Part shown: positions 51,791-61,272 of the stretch, piece by piece
Layout: each line of letters opens with the position of its first letter
Numbering within the stretch: the first letter of the stretch is position 1
From: Clostridia bacterium
GTDB lineage: Bacteria > Bacillota > Clostridia > Christensenellales > UBA1242
DNA: 64,000 nt
Assembly: GCA_016297915.1 (NCBI GenBank)
Contig: JAEDFU010000005.1
Location: forward strand, 1-64,000
Reading direction: 5' to 3'
Notes under the pieces: model-generated
Told to the model about the DNA's origin: nothing
Database searches by the model: none
The model's input: the letters and a program-made list of their open reading frames with translations, nothing else
Made by a program: the position numbers and the translations under genes

Positions 51791-51801
51791 GAGGTTTGAC
51801 A

Positions 51802-54111
51802 TTGGTTAAAAGTAAAGGAAAAATAAAAATATTTAAGTCCGAGATTTTTTGCAAAATACTTGTGTACATTACAATATTTGTCTTGGTTTATGGGGTATCC
51901 CAAGTCAGTGTTTTTGGAAGCTCGCTTATGCCATTTGGAGTGGGGCTTATATTTGCACTACTTTTGCTTGACTATAGTGGATATATGCTTGCAGTAATAT
52001 ATTTTGTTGCAGGAATTATTTCAGACTTTGGAGTGACTGGAATAATTGTAAATTTGAATATATCAGTAGTTTTAGCACTGGCATATTATCTTATCAAATT
52101 AAAAAAAATCAAACTAAAAAAATGGATGCTTGTAGTTCTTGCGCTATTGGGACAATTGTCATACATTATAACAAATCTTGGATCTACTAGAGACAATTTG
52201 TCTTTGTTTGTATCAATTGTTCTTAGTCTATTCTTTTTGTTTTCGTGTGCATATTTTTTTGATGCAATAAGTGCAAAGAGACAGGGATTTTTAAATCTGG
52301 ACGAAAAGATTTGTGGCGCAGTAATCTTGATACTCTTTATGTTTGGAATGAGCTCTACTAATGTATCTATTATTAATCTTGGATTTGTATTTGTGCCTTT
52401 GGTAATTTTGCTTTGTACATATGTTTTCCCAAATGACAAAGTCGTAGTTATTAGTGCAATACTTGGTGTTGGAATGTCGCTTGCACATATGTCGCAGATG
52501 TATATATCCTTGTGTGTTGTAATGGGTCTTATGTCTATAAGTTTTAGATGTAATTTTAGATATTTGAGTGCTATTGCAGTGTGTCTGGGGCATGTAATAT
52601 TTACCGTGTTTTTTAATGCAGGGTTTTCTTGGGGAGAGTTGCTAAGTGTAGTGATAGGTGGCGTAATGTTTGCAATAATCCCAAATAGTGTATTGCACAA
52701 GTACAATGGAATATTTGACAGCAAATCGTTACTTACTGTCAAAAACATTGTAGATAATTCCAAAAACCAAATAGTAACAAGAGTCAAAGAACTAAGCAAA
52801 ATCTTTCTTGAAATGGACGGTGTTTATCGCAAAATGGTCAGAGGAACGCTCCCGGATGACAAGGCAAAAGTAATGCTTAGAGAAGAACTTGTTGACATGG
52901 TCTGTAGCAAGTGTGAGAACAGAGATTATTGCTTTAGATCGAGCGGTAATTTTGTAGATAATGCAATTGACACGATTGTGTCAGTCGCTTATGATAAGGG
53001 CAAAATTTTGCTTATGGATATTCCTCAACATTTGACTAGTAATTGTAATAACACTAGTGCAATTGTAAGTTCGCTCAATAGTTTGATTTCAAGTTACAAG
53101 CAATATACTGGAGTTATAAATAATCTTGATACAAGCAGAATCCTCATTGCAAATCAACTAAATGGCGTAAGCAAGCTACTCGATAGTCTTAGCAGTGAGG
53201 TAGATGTTAATATCAATTTTGACCACAAGTTTAATGATAGAATAAAAGAAGAGTTAAGTTACAAAAACATTATCTGTTATGCTAGTTTTGTCTACGAAAA
53301 AGATGCTTACTCAAGATATGTAAATTTGATAGTTAAGACTGAGTCAATTGACAAGGTCTTGATTGAAAAGATTGTCTCTAAGATAATTGGTGTCAAACTT
53401 ATGATTAAAAATGTATCCCCAAACGATGCGGATACAAGTATGGTTTATATGGTTACAAAACCTAATTTTGATATAGCGTATGGTTCATGCGGAATTACTA
53501 AGACAGGTAAAATAGTTTCGGGTGATAGTAAGTCAATTCTCAAAATTGATGACGGCAAATATATGGTGTCTATTTGTGATGGCATGGGTAGTGGCAAAAA
53601 TGCTCACAGTATCAGTGCGCTTACAATAAGCTTGATTGAAAATTTTTATAAATGTGGATTTGATAACGATACAATTTTGAATTCTGTCAACAAACTACTA
53701 TCTCTTACTGAGGAAGAAAATTTTTCAACAATAGATTTATGTTTGATTGATGGCAAAAAGAATACTTATGACTTTGTGAAACTAGGAGCAACTACTGGGT
53801 ATCTCAAGAGAGAAAATGGCGAGTGCGAAAAGATCGAGAGCAGTGGTTTGCCGATTGGTGTTCTTGAGGAAATTCGTCCACACATCACCAAAAAACTCAT
53901 AAACCCATTTGACATGTTAGTCTTTGTGTCAGACGGAATTACAGATAGTTTTGAAAACAAGCTTGACTTGTGCTTATATATTTCTCATCTAGATATTATA
54001 AACCCAATGCTACTTAGCCAAAATATTTTGGACAAGGCATTGTCTCTAAACTCAGGAATTGCAATTGACGATATGACAGTTGTTTGTGTTAGAGTCTTTG
54101 AATATGAATAA
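51802..54111 (+). CDS. spoIIE: SpoIIE-type membrane phosphatase
   Basis: A 769-residue protein with about ten membrane spans in residues 15-300, a middle part with a Cys motif (CSKCENRDYCFRS) and a C-terminal PP2C-type phosphatase (CDGMGSGKNAHS, FVSDGITDSFE). In sporulating Firmicutes SpoIIE dephosphorylates SpoIIAA to release sigma-F and acts in polar septation. Its presence suggests a spore-forming ancestry; no other sporulation gene is in the window. TTG 51802 is preferred because GAGG lies seven bases upstream; TTG 51796 is too close. Confidence 0.9.
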   Translation: MVKSKGKIKIFKSEIFCKILVYITIFVLVYGVSQVSVFGSSLMPFGVGLIFALLLLDYSGYMLAVIYFVAGIISDFGVTGIIVNLNISVVLALAYYLIKLKKIKLKKWMLVVLALLGQLSYIITNLGSTRDNLSLFVSIVLSLFFLFSCAYFFDAISAKRQGFLNLDEKICGAVILILFMFGMSSTNVSIINLGFVFVPLVILLCTYVFPNDKVVVISAILGVGMSLAHMSQMYISLCVVMGLMSISFRCNFRYLSAIAVCLGHVIFTVFFNAGFSWGELLSVVIGGVMFAIIPNSVLHKYNGIFDSKSLLTVKNIVDNSKNQIVTRVKELSKIFLEMDGVYRKMVRGTLPDDKAKVMLREELVDMVCSKCENRDYCFRSSGNFVDNAIDTIVSVAYDKGKILLMDIPQHLTSNCNNTSAIVSSLNSLISSYKQYTGVINNLDTSRILIANQLNGVSKLLDSLSSEVDVNINFDHKFNDRIKEELSYKNIICYASFVYEKDAYSRYVNLIVKTESIDKVLIEKIVSKIIGVKLMIKNVSPNDADTSMVYMVTKPNFDIAYGSCGITKTGKIVSGDSKSILKIDDGKYMVSICDGMGSGKNAHSISALTISLIENFYKCGFDNDTILNSVNKLLSLTEEENFSTIDLCLIDGKKNTYDFVKLGATTGYLKRENGECEKIESSGLPIGVLEEIRPHITKKLINPFDMLVFVSDGITDSFENKLDLCLYISHLDIINPMLLSQNILDKALSLNSGIAIDDMTVVCVRVFEYE

Positions 54112-54162
54112 AAAAATACTCATTTAACATTGCATTATAGCATAGTCAAAATGAGTATTTTT
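54112..54162. terminator. Bidirectional terminator
   Basis: AAAAATACTCATTT (54112-54125) pairs perfectly with AAATGAGTATTTTT (54149-54162) and an inner TGC/GCA hairpin. It separates spoIIE from the convergent zinc-ribbon gene. Confidence 0.9.
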
Positions 54163-54164
54163 GG

Positions 54165-55046
54165 TTATTTTTTTGTAGCAGACGCTCCACAATGCGGACA
54201 AGTTGTTGCATTTGGTGAAAGTTTGGAATTGCAATAATTGCAATAAACTGCACTATCTGAAGCTTGCTCTGATGATTTATTAGTATCTAAGTCAGTATTA
54301 AATTTGTTTTCGTTGTATTTTTTGACCATCTTGCTTGCAAAGACATTTACAGTAATTAGTGCAGCAATATCAACAACAACAAGTATCCCAAAGATTGTAA
54401 GAAGTTGTTTGTAATAAACATATTGTCCGTCACGGTTAATGTCCATTTGATAGTAATCAAGAGGTACGCTGTCAGTTGTTGCATTCAAAAACAAAGTATC
54501 CATCGCAACATCTATAGTACTGCCAATCTCAAACTCTTTGATCTCTTGCTCGGTGTATACACAAAATGTATATCCCATATAAGATTCTGTGCCGTCTGTC
54601 ATTTGATAATTAAAGTACCATTTTTTGTACTTTGGATTATAATTGTGAGAGACAACTTCGGCTTGGATACAAAATCTTTCGTCATCCATTGCGTGCTTGC
54701 ACATGTTTTGATACATACTATAGTCTTGTTTGCATGTTGAAATATTAATAATGCTAATCATTCCAACTACAATACATGCAAACAATGCTAGTCCCAAGAT
54801 TACGCTCAACAACGAAAGCAATTTGTAACCAAAACTTGTAGGTTGAGTGTATGAATCGGATGAGTCTGGATTGTTTACTCTTCTATTAAGTCCACCCCAA
54901 AAGAAGATTGGAGTGACATTGACTCTTGATCCATTCCTATATGGTTGATTCGACCCCCAAGACGATCTTCCTCTGTTATGGCTTCCTCCAAAATGGCCAC
55001 CACCGTGACTTCCGCCACTGCTTCCTCCGCCAAAACCTGATGGCAT
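54165..55046 (-). CDS. Membrane protein with Gly/Ser/His-rich head and C-terminal zinc ribbon
   Basis: The 293-residue protein starts with a low-complexity stretch rich in Gly, Ser and His (about residues 1-30), then a membrane span (about 75-100), an outside or loop domain, a second span (about 205-230) and a C-terminal zinc ribbon (CNYCNSKLSPNATTCPHCG). GGGAGGTG lies six bases before ATG 55046; a TTG at 55061 would include that site in the gene. The function is unknown. Confidence 0.65.
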   Translation of the reverse strand: MPSGFGGGSSGGSHGGGHFGGSHNRGRSSWGSNQPYRNGSRVNVTPIFFWGGLNRRVNNPDSSDSYTQPTSFGYKLLSLLSVILGLALFACIVVGMISIINISTCKQDYSMYQNMCKHAMDDERFCIQAEVVSHNYNPKYKKWYFNYQMTDGTESYMGYTFCVYTEQEIKEFEIGSTIDVAMDTLFLNATTDSVPLDYYQMDINRDGQYVYYKQLLTIFGILVVVDIAALITVNVFASKMVKKYNENKFNTDLDTNKSSEQASDSAVYCNYCNSKLSPNATTCPHCGASATKK

Positions 55047-55180
55047 AAAAACACCTCCCAAAGATTTTTTTCAATCAAATTCTATCATATAAGAATTATA
55101 TTGTCAATTGTATTAAAAAATGATTTGAGAAAGTGTAATTTATTGCCTTTTGACTGTACAGATAACTGCTATAAGATATT

Positions 55181-55417
55181 TTAGTTATTGAGAAATTTGA
55201 TGTCTCCACAAAGAACATCACTGTACGAAAAGCTTTTTCTATCCAAATCTACTTTGCAAGTAGGGCTTATTATAAACATGCTAGGATAAACCTGTATAAT
55301 TTCGGCAGTTAGACTTACTATCTTATTTCGACCTTTGTTGACTTGCATTGCGATGTTTTGACCTTTGAGCATTTGCACTTTTTGTTTGACTTGACTGAGT
55401 GTAAAAGTTGTATTCAT
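55181..55417 (-). CDS. veg: Veg family protein
   Basis: A 78-residue homologue of Bacillus Veg, a small abundant protein linked to biofilm gene control and outgrowth. LSQVKQKVQMLKGQNIAMQVNKG cut in two parts, and YPSMFII with SYSDVL near the end, match the family. AAGGAG precedes ATG 55417, which aligns with the family start. A second, even better site (AAGGAGG) precedes an in-frame TTG at 55453, which would add 12 residues, so two forms could be made. Confidence 0.85.
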   Translation of the reverse strand: MNTTFTLSQVKQKVQMLKGQNIAMQVNKGRNKIVSLTAEIIQVYPSMFIISPTCKVDLDRKSFSYSDVLCGDIKFLNN

Positions 55418-55494
55418 TTGTATCTCCTTAAAGTTTATCTGTAGTATGTGCAAAAAAATCCTCCTTATTCTCGGATATTCATTACAATAAATAT

Positions 55495-55523
55495 TTGAAT
55501 TTTTTTTGGCTGTGTGTTAAAAT
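55495..55523 (+). promoter_or_regulatory. Promoter of the holB operon (leaderless)
   Basis: TTGAAT (55495-55500), 17 bases, TAAAAT (55518-55523) preceded by TGT. The ATG of holB lies seven bases after the -10 box. Confidence 0.75.
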
Positions 55524-55530
55524 ACTATGT

Positions 55531-56499
55531 ATGGATTTTTTTGATTTGTATAAATTATCTCAGACCCACAAGGTTTTGAGTCAAGACCTTAGCACAAATA
55601 TGCTTAATCACTGCTATTTAATAAACTCCAAGGATAGAGAGTATCTTTCGATGCTCTGCCTTTTTGCTGTCAAAGAACTTTATTGTGTAGCAGATGACAA
55701 ACCTTGCAATAGTTGTATTAATTGCCAAAAGATTGAGCACGGGAATATGGTCGACTTTGAAATTTATCCCAAGGACAAATCCTTGGTGGTTGAAGATATT
55801 TTGAATGTAGTAAGCAGTGCACAAGTAAGAGCTATGGAAAGCGACTTCAAGGTGTTTTTGCTAAATAACTTTGACGAATGCACAATTCAAGGTCAAAACA
55901 AAATCCTTAAGACCTTGGAAGAGCCACCGAGCAATGTTATATTTATTTTGTCATGCGAAAACTTGGGACTTGTCCTTCCAACAATTTTGAGCAGGGCAAA
56001 AAAGATTGTTGAGCCACCTTTGTCAGTAGACACTATTGACAAGTTTCTAACTGGCAAAAAGATAGAAAATAGCCAAGTTGTGGCGTCGATGTCCGACGGA
56101 CTCATTACAAATGCTCTCAATATTGCTCAAAACAAAGATGCAAGCAAAATTTTGAACTTGTCTTTGGCTACTCTTACAAATCTAAAATCTACCAAAGAAC
56201 TTTTGGATTATTCTAGCCAAATTCTAGCACTCAAAAAAGATATTCCGTTCTTTTTGGATACAATGCTAGCAATGCTTAGAGATATTGCTGTAGTAAACTA
56301 TGGTGGGAAATTATTATTTGAAAACCTAAGTTCGGAGTACAAGAAGTTGGCTTGCGTTTATAGTAGTCAGATGATTCAAAAGATTACACAAAAAATTAAT
56401 GAAATAGCTCAAAAGCAAGAGTTCAATTGCAATATGACTAGTGTTATAGATACTCTACTTTTGGACATTTTGGAGGTAAAATTTTTATGTCAAAAATAG
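55531..56499 (+). CDS. holB: DNA polymerase III delta' subunit
   Basis: HolB is part of the clamp loader. The 322-residue protein has the zinc-binding Cys set in CNSCINCQKIEHG, the LLNNFDECTIQGQNKILKTLEEPP segment and CENLGLVLPTILSRAK, which fit the AAA-type delta' fold without a working Walker A. The start is ATG 55531; no ribosome binding site precedes it and the promoter -10 box ends seven bases upstream, so the mRNA appears leaderless. It overlaps ricT by 13 bases. Confidence 0.9.
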   Translation: MDFFDLYKLSQTHKVLSQDLSTNMLNHCYLINSKDREYLSMLCLFAVKELYCVADDKPCNSCINCQKIEHGNMVDFEIYPKDKSLVVEDILNVVSSAQVRAMESDFKVFLLNNFDECTIQGQNKILKTLEEPPSNVIFILSCENLGLVLPTILSRAKKIVEPPLSVDTIDKFLTGKKIENSQVVASMSDGLITNALNIAQNKDASKILNLSLATLTNLKSTKELLDYSSQILALKKDIPFFLDTMLAMLRDIAVVNYGGKLLFENLSSEYKKLACVYSSQMIQKITQKINEIAQKQEFNCNMTSVIDTLLLDILEVKFLCQK

Positions 56500-57470
56500 G
56501 CATTAAATTTGTCGACGGAGGCAAAGTATATAATGTTGAAACAAATAAGGAATTTGAAGTTGGCAAGAATGTTGTTGTTGAAAGTATTAGAGGAATAGAG
56601 ATTGCCAAAACTTGCGAGCCAGCCAAATCTAGTGATGAGGGCGAGATAAAAACATTAATAAGACTTGCAACCGACGAAGATATCAAAAAAAGCGAAGAAC
56701 TTGCTCGCAATTGTGAAAAAGTAATCAAGATTACTAATGACCTTATTGCCAAATACAAATTGGATATGAAACTTGTCGATGTTCAATTTACTCTTGACGG
56801 TGGCAAGGTTATTATCAATTATGTATGCGAGGATAGGGTCGACTTTAGAGAACTTGTCAAGGATTTGGCTAGTACTCTCAAACTTAGGATTGAGCTTAGA
56901 CAAATTGGCATTAGAGACCAAGCCAAAAAAATTGGTGGAATTGGTTTTTGTGGCAAGGAATGTTGTTGCAAAAAGTATCTAAATGACTTTGACAAAGTTA
57001 GTATCAAAATGGCCAAAACCCAAGGGCTTTCTCTAAATCCGTCTAAGATAAGTGGAATTTGCGGAAGGCTCATGTGTTGTTTGAGTTACGAAAACGAATT
57101 TTATAGCGAAGTTGCTGTCAAAATGCCAAAACTCAATTCCAAAGTTAAGACTCCAGACGGCACAGGAACAGTCATATACAATAACTTGCTCAAACAAACT
57201 GTAACTGTTAGAATTGAAAACGAGAACGAGACCAAGGTTAACGAATATTCGCTCGAAAACATTATAGTTATCCCTAAGGAAAATGTGCAGGCTGAGCCAA
57301 AGAGACAAAATGATTTCAAAAAAGAAAAGTCAGATAAAAATCTTGAACAAAAGTCCCAAGCACAAACTCCAAGTCTTGACAAAGTCCAAAAAGACCAATC
57401 TCAGCCAAAACATAATAAGAAAAAATTTAAAAAGTTCAAAAAACATGAAAACGATTCTAAAGCCGAATGA
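56487..57470 (+). CDS. ricT: RicT / PSP1 domain protein
   Basis: RicT (YaaT) with RicA and RicF forms an iron-sulfur complex that helps RNase Y maturation events and affects sporulation and competence in Bacillus. The 327-residue protein has the PSP1 core with the Cys set CGKECCCKKYL and GICGRLMCCLSYE. The last 70 residues are a Lys/Gln-rich, disordered tail. It overlaps holB and the next gene, the same order as in Bacillus. Confidence 0.9.
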   Translation: MSKIGIKFVDGGKVYNVETNKEFEVGKNVVVESIRGIEIAKTCEPAKSSDEGEIKTLIRLATDEDIKKSEELARNCEKVIKITNDLIAKYKLDMKLVDVQFTLDGGKVIINYVCEDRVDFRELVKDLASTLKLRIELRQIGIRDQAKKIGGIGFCGKECCCKKYLNDFDKVSIKMAKTQGLSLNPSKISGICGRLMCCLSYENEFYSEVAVKMPKLNSKVKTPDGTGTVIYNNLLKQTVTVRIENENETKVNEYSLENIIVIPKENVQAEPKRQNDFKKEKSDKNLEQKSQAQTPSLDKVQKDQSQPKHNKKKFKKFKKHENDSKAE

Positions 57471-58113
57471 AAAATTAGAAGATTTGCAACTCAATAATCT
57501 ATACATAATTCAAAGCGATTTGGAGTATAGATTTACATCCGATGCAGTTGCTCTTGCCAACTTTGTGCATGTAAGCAATTTTGGCAGAGTGGTGGATTTG
57601 TGTAGCGGTAGCGGAGTTGTTGGAATTTTGGTCAATGCCAAAAATAGAGTCAAAGATGTAACTCTTGTCGAAATCCAACAAACTCTTGCGGATATGTCGC
57701 TTAGGTCTTGTCAGTATAATAAATTAGACAATATCCGTGTGGTCAATCAAAAACTTCAGGGTATTTCAAAAGTTATAGGTGAGGGCGTGTATGATGTAGT
57801 GGCATGCAATCCGCCCTATCAAAAACAAAACTCGACCTTGTTACTATCCGAAAAACCAAATATTGCAATTTGCAAGCATGAAATAATGGTTACTCTAGAG
57901 GAAATTATTTTGGAAGCTGGCAAACTTCTCAAATTTGGCGGAAGTTTTTTCACAGTCAACAAAGAAGATAGACTGGTGGATATTATTTGTCTTTGCCGAA
58001 AGTATAATTTGGAGACCAAAGAAATCAAGGTGATTAAGTCCACAAAAGGCTCAAATATTGTGCTTGTCAAAGCAAAAAAAGGAGGAAAAAGCGGAGTCAA
58101 AATCTCGCTTTGA
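57445..58113 (+). CDS. trmN6: tRNA1(Val) adenine-N6 methyltransferase family (TrmN6/YabB)
   Basis: A 222-residue class I methyltransferase with motif I VVDLCSGSGVVGIL and the amino-methyltransferase motif VACNPPYQ, which fits N6-adenine methylation of tRNA. ATG 57445 overlaps the end of ricT by 26 bases; the longer open frame upstream only reads through ricT in another frame. The place between ricT and rsmI is that of Bacillus yabB. The DNA replication regulator gene yabA, usual at this spot, is missing. Confidence 0.85.
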   Translation: MKTILKPNEKLEDLQLNNLYIIQSDLEYRFTSDAVALANFVHVSNFGRVVDLCSGSGVVGILVNAKNRVKDVTLVEIQQTLADMSLRSCQYNKLDNIRVVNQKLQGISKVIGEGVYDVVACNPPYQKQNSTLLLSEKPNIAICKHEIMVTLEEIILEAGKLLKFGGSFFTVNKEDRLVDIICLCRKYNLETKEIKVIKSTKGSNIVLVKAKKGGKSGVKISL

Positions 58114-58119
58114 AAAAAT

Positions 58120-58911
58120 ATGCTATATATTGTTGCAACACCTATTGGCAATCTAAAGGAAATAACAGATAGAGCAATTGAGACTTTGAATTCTGTTGAT
58201 TATATATTGTGCGAGGACACAAGAACTAGCACCACACTCCTTAATGCTTACGATATCAAAAAACCACTAAAATCATATCATAAATTTAACGAGACTAAGG
58301 TTGCCCCAAGCATTATAGATGACCTAAAAAATGGCAAGGATATTGCCCTTATATCCGATGCTGGAACTCCAGGAATTAGCGATCCGGGACAAATTCTTAT
58401 AAGGCTTGCAATAGATAATGACATAGATTATACAGTTGTATCGGGAGCGAGTGCTCTTATTAATGCTTTTGTTTTGAGTGGATTTGATACTCCTTTTACT
58501 TTTGTTGGCTTTTTGCCGGATAATAACACTAAGCGAAAAGAACTTTTGGCTGACCTTAAATCGATTAATTCAACACTTATATTCTACTGCTCTCCACATT
58601 CTATCACCGATGACCTTGCAGATATGTTTCAAGGCCTAGGGGATAGAAGAATTTGCGTTGTAAGAGAGATTAGCAAAAAATTTGAAGAAAAGACTTTCTG
58701 CACACTTAGTGAAGGCTACAAGGGACTTGTAAAGGGTGAATTTGTAGTTGTAGTAGACAAACCTCAAAAGGAAAATTCAGCAACCGATTTGGACGAGGAC
58801 TTAAAGATTTTGCTTGGAATGGGAATATCCAAAATGGACGCAAGCAAAGTCTTGGCAAAAGCAAGAGGACTCAAAAAAAATGATGTCTACAAAAACACAT
58901 TTGAAAATTGA
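58120..58911 (+). CDS. rsmI: 16S rRNA 2'-O-methyltransferase RsmI
   Basis: RsmI methylates the ribose of C1402 in 16S rRNA. The 263-residue protein shows the tetrapyrrole-methylase fold: YIVATPIGNLKEIT, LCEDTRTST, LISDAGTPGISDPG and VSGASALINAFVLSGF. It starts six bases after trmN6 and is closed by a terminator. Confidence 0.95.
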   Translation: MLYIVATPIGNLKEITDRAIETLNSVDYILCEDTRTSTTLLNAYDIKKPLKSYHKFNETKVAPSIIDDLKNGKDIALISDAGTPGISDPGQILIRLAIDNDIDYTVVSGASALINAFVLSGFDTPFTFVGFLPDNNTKRKELLADLKSINSTLIFYCSPHSITDDLADMFQGLGDRRICVVREISKKFEEKTFCTLSEGYKGLVKGEFVVVVDKPQKENSATDLDEDLKILLGMGISKMDASKVLAKARGLKKNDVYKNTFEN

Positions 58912-58965
58912 ATTTGAGTTTTGCCCAAAAATAGATAAAAACAATAATGCCGATTGATGATAAAT

Positions 58966-58994
58966 AAAAAGACCTATATATCTAGGTCTTTTTT
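58966..58994. terminator. Bidirectional terminator
   Basis: AAAAAGACCTA and TAGGTCTTTTT form an 11 bp stem around TATATC. It ends the holB-rsmI operon and the convergent zincin gene. Confidence 0.88.
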
Positions 58995-60233
58995 CTATTT
59001 TGTTGTTTCCAAAAATCCGTCAAATTGGTGTTCTTTTGCCTCTTGTCTTATTCTATTTTGAGTGCTCATTTTTTCACGCGAGTACTCTTGCATTTCGTCA
59101 ATGGTTTTTAATGCTTTTTGTCCAAACAAAAATTGAATATTTGATCTTTGGGTTTCGGTTAATTCAATTGGTGTTACATAAAGCATACGCATAAACTCCG
59201 AAAATTCGGCAGATGCCTCAGCGTTTTTGCTATAAGACTCAATGTAACTATCTACTAGTTTGTGTGCAAACTGGTCGTCATAAGATATTTCAAGCGATTG
59301 ACAGAGTATTGTAAATAACTTGTAAGGTTGTTTTTTGCAAATCTGCAAATATTGTTTGTGATCATTTGCATATAAGTCAAGGATGTCAGGATATTTTGCA
59401 AGGATACTTTCTCTAAGGTCTTTGACACTACTGCTATAAATCTCGTATTCCTCATCCGAAGTAGTCTCACTAAGTTCAAGTTTTTCTCTTTCGCTCTCGG
59501 TTGTAGCTTCTAGTTGTTTATTATATATTTCTTTTAATTTTTTATTGCTTAGGTGTAAGTCAGGATTATTTATAAAATCAAAAAGCTCAAGAGTTTGTGT
59601 TAATGCAAATCCTCTTGCGTCCATTTCAACTTCATCATCATAATAGTCTCTGGCAGCAATCAAATTGTAATACATGCCTTTGTCATAATATTTGCGATGT
59701 GCTGGAGTGTCAGCGCCTTTTGTGGCTTCAAGTTTTTCTTGTTCGGTTAGATTTTTGTAGCTCAAAGCGGAATTGAGACTATTTAAATTTGTTTGCAAAA
59801 TAGTTGGATTGAGGGTAAGCCCATCTTTCCTCTTGCCTTTAGCTTGAGCAAAATGTCTAAGTTCGTGGGCAAGGGTATTAAAGTTGAGAATAATTGCTTG
59901 TTGGTCTTGTCCAAAACTAGTAGGCACAAGAATTTCATTGGTGTTAGGATTATATGCTCCACTTTCGGCATGTCCAATTTTTGGTGAATATTTAATAGAT
60001 GGAACTTGTGTGTCGCTATCAAATAGATATTCTTGTTTGAGTTTGTTTATTATGTATTGCTCAAATAACTTTATGATTTTGTTTGAAGCAAAAAACTCGG
60101 AGTTGATATCGTTTGAAAGTTCACAAATAATCTGCCATTCACTGCATGGAGGATTGAGTCCAATCTTGTAGCCTTGGATATCCAAATTTCTGCCATAAAG
60201 TGCATTGTAAAAACTCTCGTAAAAATCCACCAT
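58995..60233 (-). CDS. Putative zincin metalloprotease (HELRH), unknown family
   Basis: The 412-residue soluble protein contains TLAHELRHFAQAKG (HExxH at residues 123-127) and, about 75 residues later, DDEVEMDARGFALTQT (Glu201/Glu203), a layout in which a Glu could be the third zinc ligand. No signal peptide is present, so it should act in the cytoplasm unless exported by another route. The rest is helical and polar. I do not recognise the family. Terminator on one side and a 170 bp gap on the other make it a single-gene unit. Confidence 0.6.
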   Translation of the reverse strand: MVDFYESFYNALYGRNLDIQGYKIGLNPPCSEWQIICELSNDINSEFFASNKIIKLFEQYIINKLKQEYLFDSDTQVPSIKYSPKIGHAESGAYNPNTNEILVPTSFGQDQQAIILNFNTLAHELRHFAQAKGKRKDGLTLNPTILQTNLNSLNSALSYKNLTEQEKLEATKGADTPAHRKYYDKGMYYNLIAARDYYDDEVEMDARGFALTQTLELFDFINNPDLHLSNKKLKEIYNKQLEATTESEREKLELSETTSDEEYEIYSSSVKDLRESILAKYPDILDLYANDHKQYLQICKKQPYKLFTILCQSLEISYDDQFAHKLVDSYIESYSKNAEASAEFSEFMRMLYVTPIELTETQRSNIQFLFGQKALKTIDEMQEYSREKMSTQNRIRQEAKEHQFDGFLETTK

Positions 60234-60403
60234 TTGCTCCTTTTGTGTTTTGCCACAAATAATTCTTATTATATTAATTATAAAAAATTATGCATCACAA
60301 GTCAATAACAAACTGAAATTTATTGTGTTTTATGGGCTATTTAAGTTTTAAAAAAATATTTTTTATTGTACAATATAAAAAAATAATTTAAGGGGTTACA
60401 TTT

Positions 60404-61261
60404 ATGAAACTTATCAAAAAATTAATTTGGACTATTTTAATCATTGTCTTAGTTGTGCTTCTTGTGACTGTTGGCGGATATATCTTTGTTAGAGCAAAAT
60501 ACAACATAGATTTGTATAATTCTGTCAAGGCACTCAAGACTATTAACGAAAAGGTAGATGAGAGCACAATCGCTCCAAATGCAATTACGAGTTTGGATAT
60601 CGAAAATGCCAAGGAGCAAACCGACATGTCGGTTCCCGGTCTAATATTTGTCGACGGTGAGGGCAATTATCACATAAGCATGGGCGGAACATTATCGCCT
60701 ATGACTGCGTCTATCAAACTTGCAGATAATCAAGTGGCTGCTATTGCCGAAAATATTCTTCAAAACCAAATGAATGGTGCTATCAAAGTTGGCTCTAATG
60801 ATGTCAAAGTGAATATTTTGCAAATAAGTTTTTCAAATATCGCAGATGGCGGTGCAACTGTAAACATGGTTATCAAGCTTGACCTTAAGAACATTAAGCA
60901 AAGCATGAACAAGTTTCCTTTTACGCTACTCAAAAAATTCATTCCAGATACACTCTACATATCTTCGACATTTAATGTAAGTAAGACCGGAAATGCGTTT
61001 GAATACACTGTGTCACACAACAAACTTACTCTCAATAAACTCACAGCAGAGGAAACTGCGGACACATTCAAGACACTTGATGTTATTGCCAAAGTTGGCA
61101 GTGTTGAGAACTTTAATAAGAACTTGGGAACAATGTTTATGGACGCACTTGTAGGCACCGAAAGTAGCAATGGTCTAGCGTACTCACTCAAAGCACTAGG
61201 TGCAACTGATTATACTTTTGAAACTATTTCAAATATAAATTATTTTGTTGTTCAAATATAA
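60404..61261 (+). CDS. Membrane-anchored extracellular protein, unknown function
   Basis: A 285-residue protein with one N-terminal membrane span (about residues 8-30) and a beta-rich outside part (strands such as NVKVNILQISFSNI and GATVNMVIKLDL), which recalls YpmS-like or lipid-binding anchored proteins; I cannot confirm it. AAGGGG precedes the ATG. It is 11 bases before the ABC transporter genes and probably part of their operon. Confidence 0.6.
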   Translation: MKLIKKLIWTILIIVLVVLLVTVGGYIFVRAKYNIDLYNSVKALKTINEKVDESTIAPNAITSLDIENAKEQTDMSVPGLIFVDGEGNYHISMGGTLSPMTASIKLADNQVAAIAENILQNQMNGAIKVGSNDVKVNILQISFSNIADGGATVNMVIKLDLKNIKQSMNKFPFTLLKKFIPDTLYISSTFNVSKTGNAFEYTVSHNKLTLNKLTAEETADTFKTLDVIAKVGSVENFNKNLGTMFMDALVGTESSNGLAYSLKALGATDYTFETISNINYFVVQI

Positions 61262-61272
61262 AAGAGGTAAAA

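Noticed and set aside
57283..57444. N-terminal extension of the TrmN6 gene
   Set aside because: It only reads the ricT tail in another frame and gives a Lys-rich sequence not seen in the family.
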